Positions 5,143 through 6,768 of a stretch of DNA of 6,768 nt are shown here, piece by piece. Origin of the DNA: JBFIHZ01 sp041601535 (GTDB lineage: Bacteria > Pseudomonadota > Gammaproteobacteria > Xanthomonadales > SZUA-36); NCBI GenBank assembly GCA_041601535.1, contig JBFIHZ010000234.1, positions 1 to 6,768 of the forward strand, read 5' to 3'. The first letter of the stretch is position 1. Every line of letters starts with the position of its first letter. The notes beneath the pieces are model-generated. The model saw only the letters and a list, made by a program, of their open reading frames with translations, had not been told where the DNA came from and made no database searches. Both the position numbers and the translations under genes were made by a program.

Positions 5143-6519
5143 ATGGAATTGTCAGAAATCACCGCGATTTCGCCGGTCGATGGCCGCTATGCCAATAAAA
5201 CCGCAGAGCTGCGGCCCTACTGCAGTGAACATGGCCTGATTCGGCGCCGTGTCACCGTCGAAATCGAGTGGTTCAAAGCACTGGCCGCCGAGCCGGCCAT
5301 CACCGAACTACCTCAACTTTCCGCCGATGCACTTAAGGTTTTGCAAAACCTGGATGATGCCTTCAGCGTGGACGACAGTTTGCGCATCAAGGCCATAGAG
5401 GCAACCACCAATCACGACGTCAAAGCGGTGGAGTATTTCCTCAAGGAAAAATTTGCAGCCTGTGACGGCCTGGCAGCCCATGCCGAATTCCTGCATTTTG
5501 CCTGCACCTCTGAAGACATCAACAACCTGGCATACGCGTTGATGCTGCGTGATGTCTGCAATGACATTATTGAGCCGCAACTGCGCCACATCAGCGAGAT
5601 TTTACGGCAACTGGCCCAGCAACATGCGGACCAGGCTATGCTGTCCCGCACCCATGGGCAATCAGCATCGCCAACCACCCTGGGCAAGGAACTGGCCAAT
5701 ACCCACCATCGGCTGCAACGCCAGCTGGGCTTTTTATCGGCGCAGGAATACCTGGGCAAGATCAATGGCGCAGTGGGCAACTTCAATGCCCACTGCGTGG
5801 CCTATCCCGAAGTCGACTGGCCGGCACTGGCGAGCCGCTTCGTGGAATCTCTGGGTCTTAAATGGAACCCCTACACCACCCAGATTGAACCGCACGACTG
5901 GGTGGCGGAACTGTTCCATACCCTGAGCCGCAGCAACACCATACTGGTGGACCTGGCGCGTGACATCTGGGGCTATATATCGATCGGATACTTCACCCAG
6001 AAACAGGTTGAAGGCGAAGTAGGTTCTTCCACCATGCCACACAAGGTTAATCCGATTGACTTTGAAAACGCCGAAGGCAATCTCGGCATCGCCAACGCGC
6101 AGTTGCTGCACCTGGCGGGCAAACTGCCCATTTCCCGCTGGCAGCGCGACCTGACCGACTCGACCGCGTTACGCTCGCTGGGCACCGCTCTGGGCCATAT
6201 GCTGGTGTCCTGTGCCTCACTGCAGCGCGGCCTCGGCAAGCTGCAGGTGAATGCGGCTGCGCTCGAGGCCGACCTGGATGCCAACTGGGAAGTGCTGGCC
6301 GAACCCATCCAGACGGTGATGCGGCGTTATGGCCTGGAAAACCCGTACGAGCAACTCAAGGCCCTGACCCGCGGCAAACGCATCGAAGCCGAAGCCTTCC
6401 GTGACTTTATCGCCGGCCTGGACCTGCCGGATGAAGCCCGCCAGCAATTGCTGCAATTGACGCCCGCGGCCTATACCGGCAACGCGGCACAAATGGCGCG
6501 GGATGGTGACAAAGCCTGA
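5143..6519 (+). CDS. purB: Adenylosuccinate lyase
   Basis: This 458-residue cytoplasmic enzyme acts twice in purine synthesis: it splits SAICAR to AICAR plus fumarate and adenylosuccinate to AMP plus fumarate. It follows the E. coli PurB pattern almost from end to end: SPVDGRY (10-16), TTNHDVKAVEYFLKEK (88-103), HFACTSEDINNL (118-129), RTHGQ (169-173) with catalytic His171, GKINGAVGN (205-213), and the flexible signature loop GSSTMPHKVNP (294-304) with catalytic Ser295. SRWQRDLTDST (331-341) and NWEVLAEPIQTVMRRYG (381-397) are also present. One small difference is RTHGQSASPTT where E. coli has RTHGQPATPST. I prefer the ATG at 5143, since family members begin MELS; a GTG at 5140 is directly adjacent. 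The only ribosome-site-like sequence is AGGA (5125-5128), rather far at 14 nt. roxA follows after 38 nt with no terminator, so co-transcription is likely. Confidence 0.96.
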   Translation: MELSEITAISPVDGRYANKTAELRPYCSEHGLIRRRVTVEIEWFKALAAEPAITELPQLSADALKVLQNLDDAFSVDDSLRIKAIEATTNHDVKAVEYFLKEKFAACDGLAAHAEFLHFACTSEDINNLAYALMLRDVCNDIIEPQLRHISEILRQLAQQHADQAMLSRTHGQSASPTTLGKELANTHHRLQRQLGFLSAQEYLGKINGAVGNFNAHCVAYPEVDWPALASRFVESLGLKWNPYTTQIEPHDWVAELFHTLSRSNTILVDLARDIWGYISIGYFTQKQVEGEVGSSTMPHKVNPIDFENAEGNLGIANAQLLHLAGKLPISRWQRDLTDSTALRSLGTALGHMLVSCASLQRGLGKLQVNAAALEADLDANWEVLAEPIQTVMRRYGLENPYEQLKALTRGKRIEAEAFRDFIAGLDLPDEARQQLLQLTPAAYTGNAAQMARDGDKA

Positions 6520-6557
6520 ACAACGGGCGACCGGATACCACCAGCAGAAATTATCGC

Positions 6558-6768
6558 ATGAGCATATTCGCCAATAGCGGCCTGAACCAGCAGCAGTTCC
6601 TGGCGGATTACTGGCAGCAGCAACCCTGCCTGCTGCGCCAGGCATTTACCGGCTTCAGCCCGATGCTGGATGCCGATGACATCGCTGGCCTGGCGTGCGA
6701 AGAGCTGGCTGAATCGCGGCTGATATCGGGCCGTTTCAGCCGGCAGGACTGGACCGTGCGCCACGGTC
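6558..6768 (+). CDS. roxA: N-terminal part of a RoxA/YcfD-type ribosomal protein uL16 arginine hydroxylase (truncated by window)
   Basis: The first 70 codons run off the right edge. The start reads MSIFANSGLNQQQFLADYWQ, followed by QQPCLLRQAFTGF (20-32), LDADDIAGLACEE (37-49), ESRLIS (52-57) and WTVRHG (65-70). This matches the N terminus of E. coli YcfD/RoxA in order and spacing (FLERHWQKRPVVLKRGF, DELAGLAMES, DSRLVS, WQVSHGP). That enzyme is a JmjC/cupin-fold, Fe(II)- and 2-oxoglutarate-dependent oxygenase that hydroxylates an arginine of 50S protein L16. The HxD iron-binding motif lies beyond the window and cannot be checked. The gene starts 38 nt after the purB stop, with no terminator between. 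No clear Shine-Dalgarno precedes the ATG; upstream in frame there is a stop at 6507-6509 and no other ATG. Confidence 0.85.
   Translation, partial: MSIFANSGLNQQQFLADYWQQQPCLLRQAFTGFSPMLDADDIAGLACEELAESRLISGRFSRQDWTVRHG

Noticed and set aside
6471..6764. Minus-strand open frame across the purB end and roxA start
   Set aside because: The plus strand encodes a clear RoxA N terminus here; the minus-strand reading has no family features.

Overview
The window is about 6.8 kb of GC-rich, densely packed bacterial chromosome. It looks like ordinary housekeeping sequence from a gammaproteobacterium. The main clue is the pair purB then a roxA/ycfD-type ribosomal oxygenase, an arrangement familiar from this class. 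A periplasmic FkpA/Mip-type isomerase and a Pseudomonas FumC1-like class II fumarase fit the same picture. I cannot name the genus. I see no insertion sequence, phage gene, tRNA, rRNA or CRISPR array.

Left part (1-1127): the first residues of a probable Rossmann-fold gene leave the window on the minus strand (1-29). A strong hairpin terminator (119-146) separates it from a secreted FKBP-type peptidyl-prolyl isomerase (170-853, minus). A 274-nt divergent intergenic region follows, with several inverted repeats and a good sigma70-like promoter pointing right.

Middle part (1128-3539, plus): a four-gene apparent operon encodes a 76-residue single-span membrane or secreted protein of unknown function, a YtrA-type GntR regulator with a GTG start, an ABC ATPase and a six-span ABC-2-type permease. 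The last three are joined by ATGA overlaps. Two short dyads sit on the -35 and -10 elements, with centres two helical turns apart, which suggests self-repression by the GntR protein. The ligand or substrate cannot be read from the sequence. This operon, especially its small first gene, is the least explained part of the window.

Right part (3541-6768): fumC (minus) ends one base from the permease stop, so the two genes converge. fumC and purB are divergent across 192 nt. Both enzymes belong to the fumarase/aspartase superfamily; PurB releases fumarate and FumC hydrates it to malate. A truncated roxA-like gene runs off the right edge, 38 nt after purB.

I found no clear sign of an undescribed defence or mobile system. 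The items worth a second look are the small membrane protein, the operator-like dyads, the atypical Q-loop of the ATPase and the tail-to-tail junction.
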